In this document: piece after piece, positions 7,305 to 14,751 of the stretch
Layout: every line of letters starts with the position of its first letter
How positions within the stretch are numbered: the first letter of the stretch is position 1
Assembly: GCA_964462535.1 (NCBI GenBank)
Contig: CAYWXV010000038.1
Span: forward strand, 1-25,326
From: CAYWXV01 sp964462535
Lineage (GTDB): Bacteria > Bacteroidota > Ignavibacteria > OLB7
Length of the DNA: 25,326 bases
Direction: 5' to 3'
Made by a program: the position numbers and the translations under genes
Notes under the pieces: generated by a model
The model's input: the letters and a program-made list of their open reading frames with translations, nothing else
Told to the model about the DNA's origin: nothing
Databases searched by the model: none

Positions 7305-7751
7305 GTGAATAAGAAGAGTCGACACTTCGCTATCCGACAACTTGTCGTTCATCAACACATCGCCAGTCAGGACGAACTGCGACGATTGCTGGAGAGCGAA
7401 GGGTTCGAGGTGACGCAGGTGACGCTCTCTCGCGATCTGCGAGAACTGGGGGTTGTTCGCTCGCACACCGCCGACGGACCACGCTACACCATTTCGGCTG
7501 AGAACGAAGAGAGTCGCCTTGCGCGGCTCATCAGTTACGAGATCGAGTCGATTGATTCGAACGAGTTCATGATTGTGATCCGGACACTGCCCGGTCGTGC
7601 GGCAGGTGTCGCCGATATCATTGATCGGTTCGGCATCGAGGGTATCCTGGGGACCGTCGCTGGTGATAACACAATCTTCATCGCCCCGAAGTCAACCCGT
7701 GATCTAACAAAAGTGATCGACGACCTGAAGAAGATCGTCGTTGCTGAGTAG
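7305..7751 (+). CDS. argR: Arginine repressor ArgR
   Basis: ArgR is a hexameric arginine-dependent repressor. The 148-residue protein has the N-terminal winged helix (residues 1-65) with the recognition motif LSRDLRELGVV (S42, R43). A linker follows, then the C-terminal trimerisation and arginine-binding domain with LPGRAAGVADIID and GTVAGDNTIF. In E. coli the two aspartates of GDD contact arginine; here the second is asparagine (N122). The start is a GTG two bases after the argF stop, so expression is probably coupled to the cluster it regulates. Its likely operators are the three ARG boxes before argC, making this a negative feedback loop. Confidence 0.95.
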   Translation: MNKKSRHFAIRQLVVHQHIASQDELRRLLESEGFEVTQVTLSRDLRELGVVRSHTADGPRYTISAENEESRLARLISYEIESIDSNEFMIVIRTLPGRAAGVADIIDRFGIEGILGTVAGDNTIFIAPKSTRDLTKVIDDLKKIVVAE

Positions 7752-7753
7752 GA

Positions 7754-7855
7754 AGGTCGAGGGAGAGCGCGCGAACAGACCGTATGGGTCGCCGCTGTCG
7801 ACCACCGACCTCGACCTATCTACTGTCAACAACTACCTACGAACTACCAACTACC
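7754..7855 (+). repeat. argR-argG spacer with long-range inverted repeat and AACTACC heptamers
   Basis: The 105-bp spacer holds the inverted pair AGGTCGAG (7754-7761) and CTCGACCT (7810-7817). Three copies of AACTACC follow (7831-7837, 7842-7848, 7849-7855), the last ending one base before the argG ATG. No Shine-Dalgarno sequence is visible for argG. There is no ARG box here, so argG probably depends on the upstream promoter. Confidence 0.6.
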
Positions 7856-7856
7856 A

Positions 7857-9047
7857 ATGAATCGCGTCGCCCTCGCCTACTCAGGCGGTCTGGATACATC
7901 CGTCATCGCACGCTGGCTTGTGGAGAAGTACGGCGTTGAGGTCATCACCGTCACCGGCAACCTTGGGCAGAAGAAGGAGCTTGTCGACATCGAGGCGAAG
8001 GCAAAGGCCGCCGGTGCGTCGGGCTCGTACATTCTCGATCTGGCCGACGAGTTCGTCGACGACTACGTCTTCCCCGCGCTCAAAGCTGGCGCCCTCTACG
8101 AGGGTATATACCCGATGGCAACGTCACTCGGTCGTCCACTTCTTGCCAAAGGTCTCGTCGAGATTGCCCGCAAGACCGGATGCGACGCAGTGGCACATGG
8201 ATGCACCGGCAAGGGGAACGATCAGGTGCGTTTCGAGGCTGCGGTCTCCGCACTTGCTCCCGATCTGGAGATCGTGGCCCCTCTGCGCGAATGGGAGTTC
8301 ACCTCGCGCGAGGACGAGATCGCCTACTGCGAAAAGCATGGCATTCCGGTCGCGGCGACACGAAAGAGCCCCTATTCGATTGATGAGAATCTTTGGGGTA
8401 CAAGCATTGAGTGTGGGGTGCTTGAAGATCCACGTGTCTCCCCCCCTGCCGACGCCTGGCAGTCGACCGTCAGCCCGGAAGAAGCCCCGGACGCGCCGGT
8501 GGAGATCACGATAGAGTTCGCACAGGGGATTCCATTCTCGCTCGATGAAAGGAAAATGTCGGGTGTCGAGCTGATAAGCAGATTGAACGACCTTGGGGGT
8601 GCCCATGGGATCGGTCGCATCGATCTGGTTGAGAACCGACTGGTCGGGATCAAGTCGCGGGAGGTCTACGAGGCACCGGCTGCAACGATCCTCCACGCGG
8701 CTCACGACGAGCTCGAGCGACTGACACTCGACCGCGACACGTCGCATTACAAACGCAAGCTGGCCAATGACTACGCCGATCTGGTGTACAACGGCCTCTG
8801 GTTCTCCCCTCTCCGCTCCGCCCTCGATGCATTCGTACAGGCAACCCAGGAGCGCGTAAGCGGAACGGTGGTGCTGAAGCTCTACAAGGGGAATCTGACG
8901 GTGCAGAGTCGCTGGTCACCGTTCTCCCTCTACGATCCCGAACTTGCGACATACACCGACGCCGACACCTTCGATCACAAGGCAAGCGCCGGCTTCATCA
9001 AGATCTACTCGCTTCCGCTGAAGACGTATCATCAGATCGGGGACTAG
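7857..9047 (+). CDS. argG: Argininosuccinate synthase
   Basis: ArgG joins citrulline and aspartate at the expense of ATP to give argininosuccinate. The N-terminal ATP pyrophosphatase loop AYSGGLDTSV (residues 7-16) is intact. GNDQVRFE, the EYCE/YSIDENLWG-type region (KSPYSIDENLWGTSIECG) and the C-terminal GFIKIYSLPLKTY follow in normal order. The 396-residue length is typical of the bacterial type I enzyme. The ATG at 7857 directly follows the AACTACC repeats and has no clear ribosome binding site. Three bases after its stop begins the second copy of the dispersed repeat. Confidence 0.97.
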   Translation: MNRVALAYSGGLDTSVIARWLVEKYGVEVITVTGNLGQKKELVDIEAKAKAAGASGSYILDLADEFVDDYVFPALKAGALYEGIYPMATSLGRPLLAKGLVEIARKTGCDAVAHGCTGKGNDQVRFEAAVSALAPDLEIVAPLREWEFTSREDEIAYCEKHGIPVAATRKSPYSIDENLWGTSIECGVLEDPRVSPPADAWQSTVSPEEAPDAPVEITIEFAQGIPFSLDERKMSGVELISRLNDLGGAHGIGRIDLVENRLVGIKSREVYEAPAATILHAAHDELERLTLDRDTSHYKRKLANDYADLVYNGLWFSPLRSALDAFVQATQERVSGTVVLKLYKGNLTVQSRWSPFSLYDPELATYTDADTFDHKASAGFIKIYSLPLKTYHQIGD

Positions 9048-9049
9048 CT

Positions 9050-9129
9050 GGCTGTTGAAATACGCTCGATATCTACGTTGTGATCCGTGTCGCTGACTGC
9101 GGCATCCCGCACCTACGACCCGTTCGCTC
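9050..9129 (-). repeat. Dispersed intergenic repeat, copy 2
   Basis: Read on the minus strand this is collinear with 1-80 and matches at 62 of 80 positions. The end next to argG (9050-9064) is fully identical. It starts 3 nt after the argG stop and occupies about half of the 171-bp argG-argH spacer. The hairpin of copy 1 is not preserved here, so this copy appears degenerate. It may be a non-autonomous mobile element or a structured transcript element; the sequence does not decide. Confidence 0.75.
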
Positions 9130-9218
9130 CTGGTCGCACACGTTGACGTTGAGCTATTCGAACGGCCATATGCCGCGAGAATTGTTCGACAGTGTGCCGG
9201 GATTCCGGGCTTGGAAAC

Positions 9219-10634
9219 ATGTCTACTCACGACTCAATGTCATCGCACGCTTCTCACCATCTCTGGGCCGGTCGCTTCACTGAGTCGCTTTCCGACATCG
9301 CGCTCCGCTTCTCCCAGTCGATCGACGTCGACGGGAGACTGTTTCGCGAGGACATAGCGGGGAGCATTGCGCACGTCAACATGCTGGCGGCACAGGAGAT
9401 CATTTCTGCCAAAGAGGGGCGGGCAATCGTCAAGGGATTGAAGGAGATTCGTGAAGAGATCGAGCGTGGGGAGTTGACCTTTGATCCGTCGGCCGAAGAC
9501 ATCCACATGGCGATCGAAGGGAGGTTGATCGCGAAGCTCGGACCGACCGGTGGACGCCTTCACACAGCCCGGAGCCGTAACGACCAGGTCGCACTTGACG
9601 AGCGGATCTGGCTACGCACTACCGTCGATCGTTTGACAGAACGGTTGAGAGCCCTCCAGACTGCATTGGTACGTCAGGCAGAGCGACATGCCAGGACGTT
9701 GATGCCGGGCTACACGCACATGCAACGGGCGCAACCGGTTCTGCTCGGTCACCACCTCCTTGCCTATGTCTCGATGTTCGATCGGGATCACGAGCGACTC
9801 GAAGATTGCCGTCGACGTGCCAACCGATCCCCGCTGGGATCAGCCGCACTTGCCGGCACCTCATTTCCGATAGATCGAGCCGCTGTCGCGCGCGAACTCG
9901 GTTTCGATGGGATCGTCGAGAACAGCATCGACGGTGTCAGCGACCGTGACTACCTGATAGAATTTGCCGGCGCTGTCGCTATCACGATGACCCATCTCAG
10001 CCGCATGGCCGAGGAGCTGGTGCTCTGGTCGACCGTTGAATTTGGGTTTGTCGAGCTCTCCGATTCCTACACCACCGGTTCGAGCATCATGCCGCAGAAG
10101 AAGAACCCTGACATGGCTGAGCTCGTGCGGGGGAAGAGCGGAAGGGTGTACGGCGCTCTCGTGGCCCTCTTGACGATGATGAAAGGGCTCCCCCTGGCAT
10201 ACAACAGAGATATGCAGGAAGACAAGGAGCCGGCGTTCGATGCGGCCGACACGCTCGACTCCTCTCTCGCGGTCATGGAGGGAATGATCGGTGGCGCGCG
10301 ATTCAACGCGGAACGGATGAGCCAGGCGGCATCGGGCGGATTCTCGACTGCTACTGAAGTCGCTGACTATCTGGTTCGCAAGGGTCTCCCCTTCCGCAAC
10401 GCCCACGAGGTGGCGGGGGGCATTGTCGCCTACTGCGTCGAACGACAGTGCGAGCTGCTCGACCTCGACCTCCCGACGCTACGTACGTTTTCAACCCTCT
10501 TCGAATCCGACATCGCTCCATATCTTCGCTCCGAAACAAGCGTGACGAAGAGAGCCTCGGCCGGAAGCGCCTCACATCGTGAAGTCGCACGGCAGCTGCG
10601 GCGATGGAAGAAGAAGTTGGATGTCAAAGCGTGA
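9219..10634 (+). CDS. argH: Argininosuccinate lyase
   Basis: ArgH splits argininosuccinate into arginine and fumarate, the last step. The fumarase/aspartase superfamily signature GSSIMPQKKNPD is present (glycine at residue 287, catalytic-loop serines 288-289). HTARSRNDQVALDERIW, PGYTHMQRAQPVLLGHHLLAY and NRDMQEDKEPAFDA are also typical. I choose the ATG at 9219 (471 residues), with GGA 4 nt upstream; the frame is open from 9192, but those residues do not look conserved. It follows argG after a spacer that carries the repeat. A 16-bp palindrome, 10633-10648, overlaps its stop codon. Confidence 0.97.
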   Translation: MSTHDSMSSHASHHLWAGRFTESLSDIALRFSQSIDVDGRLFREDIAGSIAHVNMLAAQEIISAKEGRAIVKGLKEIREEIERGELTFDPSAEDIHMAIEGRLIAKLGPTGGRLHTARSRNDQVALDERIWLRTTVDRLTERLRALQTALVRQAERHARTLMPGYTHMQRAQPVLLGHHLLAYVSMFDRDHERLEDCRRRANRSPLGSAALAGTSFPIDRAAVARELGFDGIVENSIDGVSDRDYLIEFAGAVAITMTHLSRMAEELVLWSTVEFGFVELSDSYTTGSSIMPQKKNPDMAELVRGKSGRVYGALVALLTMMKGLPLAYNRDMQEDKEPAFDAADTLDSSLAVMEGMIGGARFNAERMSQAASGGFSTATEVADYLVRKGLPFRNAHEVAGGIVAYCVERQCELLDLDLPTLRTFSTLFESDIAPYLRSETSVTKRASAGSASHREVARQLRRWKKKLDVKA

Positions 10635-10648
10635 TGATTGAAATCATC
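10633..10648. repeat. Perfect palindrome at the argH stop codon
   Basis: GATGATT (10633-10639) and AATCATC (10642-10648) are perfect inverted 7-mers separated by 2 bp. The loop is too small for a good terminator and no T-run follows. It may be a protein-binding site or chance. The core does not match an ARG box because the centre is too short. Confidence 0.4.
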
Positions 10649-10750
10649 GTGTAGATCGCTCCTTCCTTCCCAGACGGATATAGGCTCCAACGTTCCCGGC
10701 CAGAATGCCTTCCCCCTTGCGGGATTTCTCCTACACCCTTCCACCCCCTC

Positions 10751-10770
10751 TCCTTGCTCTTCCTTGCTCT
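10751..10770 (+). repeat. Perfect 10-bp tandem duplication at the transporter start
   Basis: TCCTTGCTCT occurs twice in direct succession. It spans the predicted TTG start of the EamA gene. Loss of one copy would put the ATG at 10705 in frame with the transporter, so the repeat decides which N-terminus is used. Confidence 0.85.
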
Positions 10771-11593
10771 GACGGTCATCAGTTCTGTGTTGACATCCGT
10801 CGTTATCCGCGTGAACGAGGGTCGCGGAGGGAATCGTCTTGTGGTGGCCGCAGCGAACTATGTTGTTGCGGCGGTGCTCAGCTACGGCATGCTCTATGTC
10901 GATGGTGGAGTCATTGACGGAGAGTGGGTGATTATTGGCTGCGCTCTCGGAGTCGGGTTTGTGGCCGGGTTCCTTACGATGATGAAGGGAATCAAGGAGA
11001 TCGGCGTTGCCATTCCGACCAGCGCCGCGCGTCTCTCCATGTTGATACCGGTTATCGGTTCGATTCTCCTCTTCGACGAACGCCCGGATACGATGAAGGT
11101 CATTGGGATCTGCACGGGCCTCGTTGCATTCGCGCTCCTCGGTATGTCGCAACGGAAATCGTCCAGGGTGATCGAAAAGAGTGTCGGCGTCGGTGGTATG
11201 GTCATTCTGCTTCTTCTCTTTTCGATTGTGGGCACGACCGATTTCGGAATGAAGATTTCCATTACCCACGGCGCCGACAACAACGTTCTCACCTTCGTTA
11301 TCTTCGCTTCTGCTGCCCTGCTCTGCTGGATACTGGCGTTGGCGAGACGACAACCGATCGCCTCACGTGACCTCCTGCTCGGGTCCATTCTGGGGATTCC
11401 CAACTTCTGCAGCGTTCTCTTTCTCCTTCTTGCGCTTCGGCGTCTCGACGCCTCGAGCGTCTTCCCGGCGGTTAGCACCGGGGCAGTGGTACTCATCACG
11501 CTGATTGGCGCGATCGTGTGGCGCGAGCGTCCGAATCGCCTTGCCGGAATAGGCCTGGCGCTCGCTGCACTCGCCGTTGCGTTACTGGCGTAG
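10754..11593 (+). CDS. EamA/DMT family membrane transporter
   Basis: This is a hydrophobic 279-residue protein of the drug/metabolite transporter superfamily. About ten predicted membrane segments are arranged as two similar halves. The first half ends near residue 130 with VIGICTGLVAFALLGMS and the second near the C-terminus with LAGIGLALAALAVALLA. LLFDERPDTMKVIG and VWRERPNRLAGIG are the paired loop motifs typical of EamA halves. The N-terminus MLFLALTVISS resembles Bacteroidota EamA proteins, supporting the TTG at 10754 although no Shine-Dalgarno sequence is seen. A perfect 10-bp tandem duplication spans this start (10751-10770). The gene follows argH by 119 nt. The substrate is unknown, and export of an amino acid is only a guess from context. 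Confidence 0.85.
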   Translation: MLFLALTVISSVLTSVVIRVNEGRGGNRLVVAAANYVVAAVLSYGMLYVDGGVIDGEWVIIGCALGVGFVAGFLTMMKGIKEIGVAIPTSAARLSMLIPVIGSILLFDERPDTMKVIGICTGLVAFALLGMSQRKSSRVIEKSVGVGGMVILLLLFSIVGTTDFGMKISITHGADNNVLTFVIFASAALLCWILALARRQPIASRDLLLGSILGIPNFCSVLFLLLALRRLDASSVFPAVSTGAVVLITLIGAIVWRERPNRLAGIGLALAALAVALLA

Positions 11594-11829
11594 GCACCTG
11601 CAAGCTGCGCCTTGTTTGTTGCGGGGGAGAACGGTTCGTGACGATCCGGTGAATCGCTACCGCTATCACGCTGGTCTCAAGGGTAGCCCCGAAGTCGCAC
11701 CCAACAGCTCTCCCGCACAACAGCAGTAGAAGCCAAACGAGACGTTCCCGGGTCCGCCACATCTGGTCCCCGACTGCCATTCGGGCCAGATCATCATAAC
11801 GCCGCATCGTCGGAATTCAGATCTCTATC
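11594..11829. other. Intergenic region before birA
   Basis: This 236-bp stretch lies between the transporter and birA. I see no clear terminator, promoter or RNA gene. An opposite-strand frame starting at 11807 would encode a hydrophobic, lipobox-like N-terminus, but it runs into the transporter gene and I do not accept it as a gene. Confidence 0.4.
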
Positions 11830-12591
11830 GTGCCCCTGACAGAACTCGCGCGCCGTCTTGAACTCCCATTCCTCGAATGGCATGATGAGCTTGACTCAAC
11901 GCAGGACTATGTGCGAGGCATCGCCGAGCAAGGGGGGGCGGAGTGGTCGATCGTTGTCGCCGATCATCAACGGAGGGGGCGAGGACAGCATGGTCGCGTC
12001 TGGGATGACGAGCCGGCACGCGGACTGGCCTTTTCGATTCTCCTTCGCCCACGGAGTGCGGAGGCTCTTGCCGTCCTTCCGATCCGGATTGGACTCGCGA
12101 TAGCGCGGACCCTTGTCCGCCACGTTGCCCCTCCGTCCAGCATCATGCTGAAATGGCCGAACGATCTGATGATCGACAAGCCGGGGTGGTCGGGTAAGGT
12201 TGGTGGCGTCCTTTCCGAAGCGCAGCTTCGGGGGAGCGACTACACGGCCATCGTCGGCGTCGGACTGAACGTGTTCCCCTTCAGCGTAGACGACCACCAG
12301 TACGGTGAGCCGATCGCATTCCTCCGGGATCATGTTGTGGGAGATATAAGCCGGACCGGCCTGTTTGAGCTGGTGGTCGCTTCCCTCCGCAACGGATTGC
12401 GATGGACCGATTCGGCTCTCACGTACGGTGAGGTCATGGAGTACGAACGGTACGACTGGCTGCGCGGACACCGCATCACATCGCCGATCGTTGGAACAGC
12501 ATGGGGCATCACACGGACCGGGGGTCTGGTTGTTCAAAAGCCAAAGGGGGGATGGGAAACGGTGCTGACTGGACGGGTGCGGAGGGATTAG
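11830..12591 (+). CDS. birA: Biotin--[acetyl-CoA-carboxylase] ligase (BirA catalytic domain only)
   Basis: The enzyme activates biotin to biotinyl-AMP and attaches it to biotin carboxyl carrier proteins. The 253-residue protein shows DSTQDYVR, the nucleotide/biotin loop QRRGRGQHGRVW, LKWPNDLMID and the KVGGVLSEA and VGVGLNV segments. There is no N-terminal helix-turn-helix domain, so it should be a monofunctional ligase and not a repressor. The start is a GTG at 11830, the only reasonable start before the conserved core. The C-terminal SH3-like domain (around HRITSPIVGTAWGIT) is present. The neighbours do not suggest a special role. Confidence 0.93.
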   Translation: MPLTELARRLELPFLEWHDELDSTQDYVRGIAEQGGAEWSIVVADHQRRGRGQHGRVWDDEPARGLAFSILLRPRSAEALAVLPIRIGLAIARTLVRHVAPPSSIMLKWPNDLMIDKPGWSGKVGGVLSEAQLRGSDYTAIVGVGLNVFPFSVDDHQYGEPIAFLRDHVVGDISRTGLFELVVASLRNGLRWTDSALTYGEVMEYERYDWLRGHRITSPIVGTAWGITRTGGLVVQKPKGGWETVLTGRVRRD

Positions 12592-12748
12592 ATGCTGCGC
12601 GTTAGGTGCACGCTGCGCGGACGTTGCAATCAGAGGGGAATAGCGCGGTTATCGACACTGCTTTCCCCTTCGTCGATGTCGTAGTGTGACGACGGTCGTA
12701 GTTGGGTGATCGCTTGTCGCCCGCAGGTAGGGTAACCACCACAACCAC
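12592..12748. other. Intergenic region between birA and the four-helix-bundle gene
   Basis: Inverted 7-mers AGGGGAA (12634-12640) and TTCCCCT (12663-12669) could pair over a 22-nt loop, but no T-run follows, so it is at best a weak terminator for birA. GCTGCGCG-type short direct repeats occur near 12594 and 12612. Nothing else is seen. Confidence 0.35.
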
Positions 12749-13138
12749 ATGAAGAGTAGGACGATGGCAGTGTTCGTCGTGTTCACGATCTCGACTTCCT
12801 GGAACGAAGCTCGTGAGGTCGTTGACCGCTTTCATACTCTGAGCGCCTCTGCGCCGGCACGACGTGATCGTACCTGCTGTTGGCAGATTCGAAGCACCGC
12901 CGCAGCGTGCATGTCCAACATCGCCGAGGGCTTCGGGCGACTCTTGACCGGCGACTTCGAACGTGTTCTGGAGATCACTCTCGGCTCCGCGTGCGTCGAG
13001 CTGTCACGCATCTTTGTCGGGCTCTTTCAACACGACATAAACGTCAGCACGTTCGACGAACTGCATGCGGTCATTGGGCGACTGACGGGAGAGACTCGAG
13101 GTCTCCGCATGTACCTGCAGAACCAACGCGATCGGTAG
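12749..13138 (+). CDS. Four helix bundle protein (S23 / 23S rRNA intervening-sequence protein family)
   Basis: The product is a small helical protein of 129 residues. The central QIRSTAAACMSNIAEGFGR segment followed by DFERVLEITLGSACVELSRIFVGL matches the four-helix-bundle family. That family was first noted in intervening sequences of 23S rRNA genes (pattern NIAEGxxR, then GSAxEL). No rRNA sequence flanks it here, so it is a free-standing member. The start may be the ATG at 12749 or the ATG at 12764; the latter has AGGA very close upstream. The N-terminal 15 residues look less typical. The molecular function of the family is unclear. It is convergent with the FAD oxidoreductase gene 68 nt further on. 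Confidence 0.8.
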   Translation: MKSRTMAVFVVFTISTSWNEAREVVDRFHTLSASAPARRDRTCCWQIRSTAAACMSNIAEGFGRLLTGDFERVLEITLGSACVELSRIFVGLFQHDINVSTFDELHAVIGRLTGETRGLRMYLQNQRDR

Positions 13139-13206
13139 GCATCGTAGCCCGTCGAGGCACAACGCGATCCAGTGCGAAGCATCCACCATCTTCCACCGCG
13201 TACCAT

Positions 13207-14751
13207 CTAACAACCTTCGACACACGCCACCCCATCGAGCGCCGCAGAGACGATGCCGCCCGCATATCCAGCACCCTCACCGCAGGGGAAGAGCCCCGGC
13301 GTCGTTGGATGCTGCATGGTGGTTGGGTCGCGAGGGACACGGACGGGAGAGCTTGTGCGGGTCTCCACTCCAACGAGCACCGCGTCGGTCGACAGATAAC
13401 CCTTCATCCCCTTCCCGAACAGACGCAAGCCATCGGCGAGCCGGGCTGCGATTGATGCCGGGAGGAGTTCGTGGAGCGGCGCCGAGGTCAGCCCCGGTCT
13501 GTAGCTCGAATCGGGGAGCGTACTCGACGTCTTGCCGTCCAGGAAATCGAGCAGGCGTTGCGCAGGCGCCCGTTGCATTCCCATCCCCTCTCTCGCCGCC
13601 ATCGTCTCCAGCTCCTTTTGGAAGCGAACGCCGGCCAGCGCTCCGTGCATCTGGAACGGGGCCAGGTCTTCCTGTTCGATCGATACGACCATGCCGGAGT
13701 TGGCAAATGGAGAATCGCGTCGAGAGAGCGACATACCGTTCACAACGACTTCATCACTCTCGGTTGCGGTCGGAACAATGAAGCCCCCCGGGCACATGCA
13801 GAAAGAGTAGACACCGCGATCGCGGACGGTGGTTGCAAGACGATAGCTGGCTGCCGGAAGGTGTTCGTTCCGACGACGGGTGTGATACTGAATGCGGTCG
13901 ATGAGCGGCTGCGGATGTTCTATCCGAACACCCATCGAAAACGACTTTGCCTCGATAATGATCCCGCTGTCAATCAGAAGCTGAAAGATGTCGCGAGCCG
14001 AATGTCCCGTCGCGAGAATCACCCCCTCACCGATGAACTCCGATCCATCCAGCGTGCGGACGCCGACAACACGCCCTGACGTGTCGCGCGAAAAAGCGAT
14101 CACCCGTTTCTCGAAATGGATCTCGCCTCCGGCAGTAACAATGCTGTTTCGGATGGCCGCCACAACCTGGGGGAGCCTGTTCGATCCGATGTGGGGATGG
14201 GCATCCACGAGAATCGATGGGTCGGCGCCATGTGCGACAAGCGTTCGGAGTATGGCGTTGACATCTCCTCGCTTTGTTGCTCGTGTGTAGAGCTTTCCGT
14301 CGGAGTAGGTCCCGGCCCCTCCCTCACCGAAACAGTAGTTGCTGTCGGGATTCACGTTGCCGTAGCGCTGCACTTGCACGAGGTCGCGACGACGGGCTCG
14401 CACATCCTTTCCCCGTTCCACGATGATGGGACGAACACCAAGCTCGATGAGCCGAAGCGCAGCAAAGAGTCCCGCCGGACCAGCGCCGACGACAACCATG
14501 CGACGGTTCCCCGTCACCTCCCGATACTCTGGACGCGGCCCCTCTTGATCCCCGGGATCCTCGTCAACAAAGACGTCAACCTTCAGACGAATCAGCACGC
14601 GCGACGAGCGCGCATCAATCGACCGACGGCGAACCACGACAGCACGAATTGCGGATGGATCAACGCCAAGATGTGCCGCAGCGTGGTTGCGATGCGCCCT
14701 GGCATCGTCGGCAGCCTCCGGGGCAAGAGCGATCTCGAAATGGTGCATCAT
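13207..14751 (-). CDS. FAD-dependent oxidoreductase (COG2509 / NAD(P)-FAD dehydrogenase family)
   Basis: This 514-residue protein has an N-terminal region of about 110 residues typical of the family, then the dinucleotide-binding motif VVVGAGPAGLFAALRLIELG followed by VERGKDV. NSNYCFGEGGAGTYSDGKLYTR-type and GVILATGHSARDI segments come next, then the C-terminal PCGEGAGYAGGIVSAALDGV that closes the FAD site. This matches uncharacterised FAD-dependent dehydrogenases of COG2509. I choose the start at 14751 (MMHHFEIALAP), because the frame upstream to 15018 has low-complexity, non-conserved residues. No clear ribosome binding site is present. The substrate and electron acceptor are unknown. A palindrome at 14784-14813 lies in its upstream region and could be an operator. 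Confidence 0.87.
   Translation of the reverse strand: MMHHFEIALAPEAADDARAHRNHAAAHLGVDPSAIRAVVVRRRSIDARSSRVLIRLKVDVFVDEDPGDQEGPRPEYREVTGNRRMVVVGAGPAGLFAALRLIELGVRPIIVERGKDVRARRRDLVQVQRYGNVNPDSNYCFGEGGAGTYSDGKLYTRATKRGDVNAILRTLVAHGADPSILVDAHPHIGSNRLPQVVAAIRNSIVTAGGEIHFEKRVIAFSRDTSGRVVGVRTLDGSEFIGEGVILATGHSARDIFQLLIDSGIIIEAKSFSMGVRIEHPQPLIDRIQYHTRRRNEHLPAASYRLATTVRDRGVYSFCMCPGGFIVPTATESDEVVVNGMSLSRRDSPFANSGMVVSIEQEDLAPFQMHGALAGVRFQKELETMAAREGMGMQRAPAQRLLDFLDGKTSSTLPDSSYRPGLTSAPLHELLPASIAARLADGLRLFGKGMKGYLSTDAVLVGVETRTSSPVRVPRDPTTMQHPTTPGLFPCGEGAGYAGGIVSAALDGVACVEGC

Noticed and set aside
10633..10648. Palindrome after argH as an additional ARG box
   Set aside because: The arms are separated by 2 bp and the total is 16 bp, so the TGAAT(4)ATTCA spacing is not met.
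10430..11353. Minus-strand open frame of 307 codons over the end of argH and the transporter
   Set aside because: It is antisense to two real genes, and the product is highly charged and low in complexity with no family character.
11496..11807. Possible small lipoprotein on the minus strand (hydrophobic run followed by AVGC)
   Set aside because: The lipobox is weak, the frame continues antisense into the transporter gene, and no ribosome binding site is visible.
11830..12591. BirA as a biotin operon repressor
   Set aside because: The N-terminal DNA-binding domain is absent; the protein starts at the catalytic domain.
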